A DNA stretch of 64,000 nt. It comes from Streptomyces sp. NBC_01381. GTDB taxonomy: Bacteria > Actinomycetota > Actinomycetes > Streptomycetales > Streptomycetaceae. Location of the stretch: NCBI RefSeq assembly GCF_026340305.1, contig NZ_JAPEPI010000001.1, forward strand, positions 3,658,001 through 3,722,000. The letters run 5' to 3'. Positions 61,822-64,000 of the stretch are shown piece by piece. The number at the start of each line of letters is the position of its first letter. Positions within the stretch are counted from its first letter, which is position 1. A model generated the notes under the pieces. That model did not search any database, was not told the DNA's origin, and saw only the letters and a list, made by a program, of their open reading frames with translations. The position numbers and the translations under genes are program-made.

Positions 61822-62692
61822 TTGATCGATACCACTGCCTACCCGATAAGCTCCGTGCCGGCACCCCGAGTTGACCCGATTTGCGGTCTGTCGCGTCCCG
61901 CGGCGCTGTCGCTCTGTCGCACGGGGGATCACGCAAAGGCGTGGCAGTGGCGGCTCGACCGGCAGCAGGCCCTCATGGCCCGCTTGGCGGACGACTTCCT
62001 GCCCAAGGCCTTCGAGGGCCTGCGAGGCGATCGACGACGTCATGCCGCTCGCGCCCGATCGAGAGACCGAGATCACACCGGAGTTCAGGCTCGAACTCCG
62101 CAAGGTCCTGCGAACCGCCCTGATCGCGGTCGAGGAAGAGTTCAACCGCAGCACCTCCGCCGAGCAGGTCGTCATCAGCATCGGAAGCCGGATCCACGTA
62201 CTGACCGGAAAGATCCGTGGCCGTCTGCACGAGATGCAGGGCGAGCACGGCAGGACCCCGGCCGTCGCCCAGGGCCTGATGGAGCTCGACCAGGCGATCG
62301 GCCCCGCCGACTGTCTGGCCGCCAGCATCGGCGTGCTCGGCGGCACGGACCGTCCTGGACGTCAGTGACAGGAGTCGTACTTCAGCCCGCTACCCGCCGT
62401 CTCGGTGACGGGACCGACTGAAGCCCAGATGAAGCCCCAGCCGCCCGCCGGTCAGGACGAGCCCGTCGCTGTACTCGCCCAGCCGGGAGAGACCGATGTC
62501 GAGGACGCCGCGGATGTCACGCCGGGCGGCCTGCCCAGGCGCAGGAGAAGGCGCACCGATTCCCCGAGAGGGGCCGAAAGCAGGTCAGAAGCCACGACGG
62601 CCACTCCCGCGCAGCCCGTAGCGCCACCGGACGCGGCCTTCGCCACCGCTGGACGAGAGACCGACGAGCCCCGCACCGAAGAGAGCGACTAG
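61822..62692 (+). pseudogene. remnant of conservon sensor-kinase gene (cvnA-like): frameshift, nonsense codon and core deletion
   Basis: One frame reads AWQWRLDRQQALMARLADDF then LPKAFEGLR (to about 62025). The next frame continues EAIDDVMPLAPDRETEITPE and ALIAVEEEFNRSTSAEQVVI, so one base is extra near 62025. The frame stops at TGA 62366 inside GRQ-stop-QES, where family members, as I recall them, read GRQWQE (TGG to TGA). The kinase/ATPase core that should follow is missing. The same frame resumes with a C-terminal tail (DEPVAVLAQPGETDVEDAAD then VTPGGLPRRRRRRT) ending at 62692. A likely promoter with TTGATC and GATAAG precedes it (61820-61850). Confidence 0.7.
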
Positions 62693-62696
62693 CCAC

Positions 62697-63002
62697 ATGA
62701 CGCAACACGAAACCGACGTGAGCTGGGCGCTCCGCGATCTGACCGAGAGCATCCAGGAGATCCGCTTCGCCCTGGTCGCGTCGAGCGACGGCAAGGCCAT
62801 CACGTCGTACGGAGCCGACGACCCGGACGACGTGGACGGCGGGCATCTGTTCGTGGTGCGGGCCGGAGTGGAGACGTACCTCGGCGTCCTCGCCAAGGAA
62901 GGGCTCGATCAAGGGCTGCTCGGTCACCAGATGAGGGACCTGTCCCGCAGGATGGGTGAGCTCCTCGGCACCACTCCGCGCCAGGAGGAGCAGTCTGGAT
63001 GA
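62697..63002 (+). pseudogene. roadblock/LC7 protein (cvnB-like), apparently internally deleted
   Basis: Only 101 residues, where cvnB proteins are about 135-140. The start ALRDLTESIQEIRFALVASS and the end GLDQGLLGHQMRDLSRRMGE are normal. The middle joins DDPDDVD straight to GGHLFVVRAG, skipping the helical ALQSLA-type segment expected between. The frame is kept. Roadblock proteins partner conservon GTPases. Whether this short form still folds is doubtful. Overlaps the next gene by 4 bases (ATGA). Confidence 0.6.
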
Positions 63003-63736
63003 GCGGCCCTCACCGGTCCGGCCCCCCACGGCCCACGGAACCGCCCGGTCTCGAGCGCTACTACGTGCTCACCGGCGGTCGCAGTGGTCCCGGCGGGCCG
63101 GCCGCCGGTCTCGACGTGGCGACCCTCATCATCTCTCGCTCCGCCCCCTCCCTCGCCCACGGCATGCAGCACGAGCACAAAGAGATCGTCCGCCGGTGCC
63201 GGGATCCACTGTCGGTGGCCGAACTGGGCGCCCATCTCGGACTGGAGTTCAAAGGCTTTGACCGTCCGGACCAGCCGACGACAGATGGCTCACAACTGCC
63301 CGCCGAGAGCCGCTCGGTCAAAGTGATGATCGCCGGGGGCTTCGGCACCGGCAAGACCACCATGGTCCGCTCCGTGAGCGACATCAAACCGCTCACCACC
63401 GAGGAGACCCTGACCCAGGCGAGCATCGACGTCGGCCACCTCATCGGCGTCGCGGACAAGACCGAGACCACGGTCAGCCTGGACTTCGGACGGATCGGAC
63501 TCGACGAACAGCTGGTGCTCTACCTGTTCGGCACGCCGGGCCAGGAGCGCTTCCGGTTCCTGTGGAACGGCCTGTTCAAGGGGGCGCTCGGCGCGGCCGT
63601 CCTGGTGGACACGCGGCGCCTCGCGTCCAGCTTCCGGGCGATCGAGGAGATGGAGCGGCAGGGCGTGCCGTTCGTCATCGCCCTGATCCGCCATCTCAAG
63701 GAGCGGTCCGCCGCCATCCTGGAGGCCGCTCGATGA
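62999..63736 (+). pseudogene. DUF742-GTPase fusion (cvnC::cvnD) lacking G4/G5 motifs
   Basis: A 245-residue hybrid. Residues 1-80 are a DUF742 start (GLERYYVLTGGRSGPGGPAA ... DPLSVAELGAHLG). It then jumps into a conservon GTPase: SRSVKVMIAGGFGTGKTTMV (P-loop), TTEETLTQASIDVGHLIGVA (switch I), LYLFGTPGQERFRFLWNGLF (G3). After RQGVPFVIALIRHLKERSAA the protein ends, so the G4 (NKxD-equivalent) and G5 regions are absent. Normally these are two genes, cvnC and cvnD, of about 125 and 190 residues. Two in-frame deletions explain it. GTP specificity is therefore probably lost. Confidence 0.65.
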
Positions 63737-63809
63737 AGTCCCCGCTCCCGGACGTCGATGCTGTGGGGTGTGGGTCGCGCTCCAGACTGGTGGGGCCCAG
63801 GGAGCATGA

Positions 63810-63849
63810 CGCGAAGAGCGGGCCAGGAGATCCTGGCCCGCTCTTCGCG
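63810..63849. terminator. bidirectional hairpin terminator (19-bp perfect stem)
   Basis: Arms CGCGAAGAGCGGGCCAGGA (63810-63828) and TCCTGGCCCGCTCTTCGCG (63831-63849) are perfectly complementary around GA. It ends the conservon remnant on the plus strand and the tRNA gene on the minus strand. Confidence 0.9.
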
Positions 63850-63860
63850 GTGTAACTCTG

Positions 63861-63945
63861 TGTCCGAGGGGGGACTTGAACCCCCACGCCCGATAAAGGG
63901 CACTAGCACCTCAAGCTAGCGCGTCTGCCATTCCGCCACCCGGAC
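63861..63945 (-). tRNA. tRNA-Leu (GAG anticodon)
   Basis: An 85-base class II tRNA on the minus strand. Acceptor arm GTCCGGG pairs with CTCGGAC (one G-U) and the discriminator is A. The anticodon stem CTAGC / GCTAG encloses loop TTGAGGT, anticodon GAG, reading CUC and CUU leucine codons. A long variable arm and the T-arm GGGGGTTCAAGTCCCCC follow. CCA is not encoded. A strong hairpin lies just 3' of it. Confidence 0.95.
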
Positions 63946-64000
63946 CAGGTGGTGTCTGTCGCGGTTTCCCGCGGCGACGTGGAAAACCATAGCAAACATT
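63946..64000 (-). promoter_or_regulatory. upstream region of the tRNA gene
   Basis: On the minus strand, TTTGCT and TATGGT-like A/T-rich boxes lie about 35-50 bases before the tRNA 5' end. They suggest a promoter, but the window stops here. Confidence 0.3.

Noticed and set aside
63861..63945. tRNA-Leu as an attachment site of an integrated element
   Set aside because: No integrase and no repeated 3' tRNA fragment seen within the window; the collapsed conservon beside it is not an integrative element.

Overview
The window is a high-GC actinobacterial chromosome segment, almost certainly Streptomyces. Evidence: strong G/C bias at third codon positions, many GTG starts, GGAGG-type ribosome binding sites, many TetR/GntR regulators, a decayed Streptomyces-type conservon, and the intergenic repeats typical of that genus. 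It is dense accessory metabolism with no housekeeping operon. The only RNA gene seen is a tRNA-Leu(GAG) at the right edge.

Layout. 0-5.5 kb: a partial quinone oxidoreductase, an FMN reductase, a broken small membrane protein, a type ISP-like specificity protein, and homogentisate dioxygenase with a GntR/UTRA regulator. 5.5-9 kb: a TetR regulator, a citrate/metal symporter and an MFS pump. 9-10.4 kb: a TnpB element with RNA hairpins at its right end. 10.4-20.1 kb: a DUF2867 protein, aldehyde and alcohol dehydrogenases, an MHS transporter, a urea channel with a GlnR-like site, and two acyl-CoA/TetR modules with recognisable operators. 20.2-24.9 kb: SoxR, a nucleobase permease, an arylsulfotransferase-like propeller protein, an XRE-cupin regulator and a DraRnl-type RNA ligase. 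25-34.7 kb: several hypotheticals, a BKACE enzyme, hydrolases, a LysR regulator, an MHS transporter and a secreted erythromycin-esterase-like protein.

34.7-41.6 kb: a NamZ-like muramidase, then an SDR, acyl-CoA ligase, TetR, acyl-CoA dehydrogenase and APH-like kinase. The last group has the parts list of the levulinate/4-hydroxyacid (lva, ACAD10/11) pathway. Palindromic ACCGAC-type sites lie before both of its outer promoters. 41.7-53.3 kb: a histidine-rich repeat protein, a DUF202 pair, Nudix, SDR/TetR, a DMT transporter, a KstD-like flavoprotein, an APC permease and a YedY-like molybdoenzyme with a cytochrome b partner. 53.6-56.5 kb: a gluconate operon (gntP, gntK, divergent gntR). 57.3-61.8 kb: a MITE just upstream of a two-gene operon. 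Its first gene fuses a catalase-like domain to an alpha-dioxygenase/cyclooxygenase-type heme domain and its second encodes a divergent nitroreductase-like protein. 61.8-63.7 kb: a conservon that appears collapsed by a frameshift, a nonsense codon and internal deletions.

Most interesting: (1) the catalase-like/dioxygenase fusion with its nitroreductase-like partner, a candidate bacterial oxylipin system; (2) the lva-like regulon; (3) the collapsed conservon; (4) composite intergenic repeats shared by at least three long loci; (5) the perfect-TIR MITE. All family calls come from reading motifs by eye; no database search was possible.
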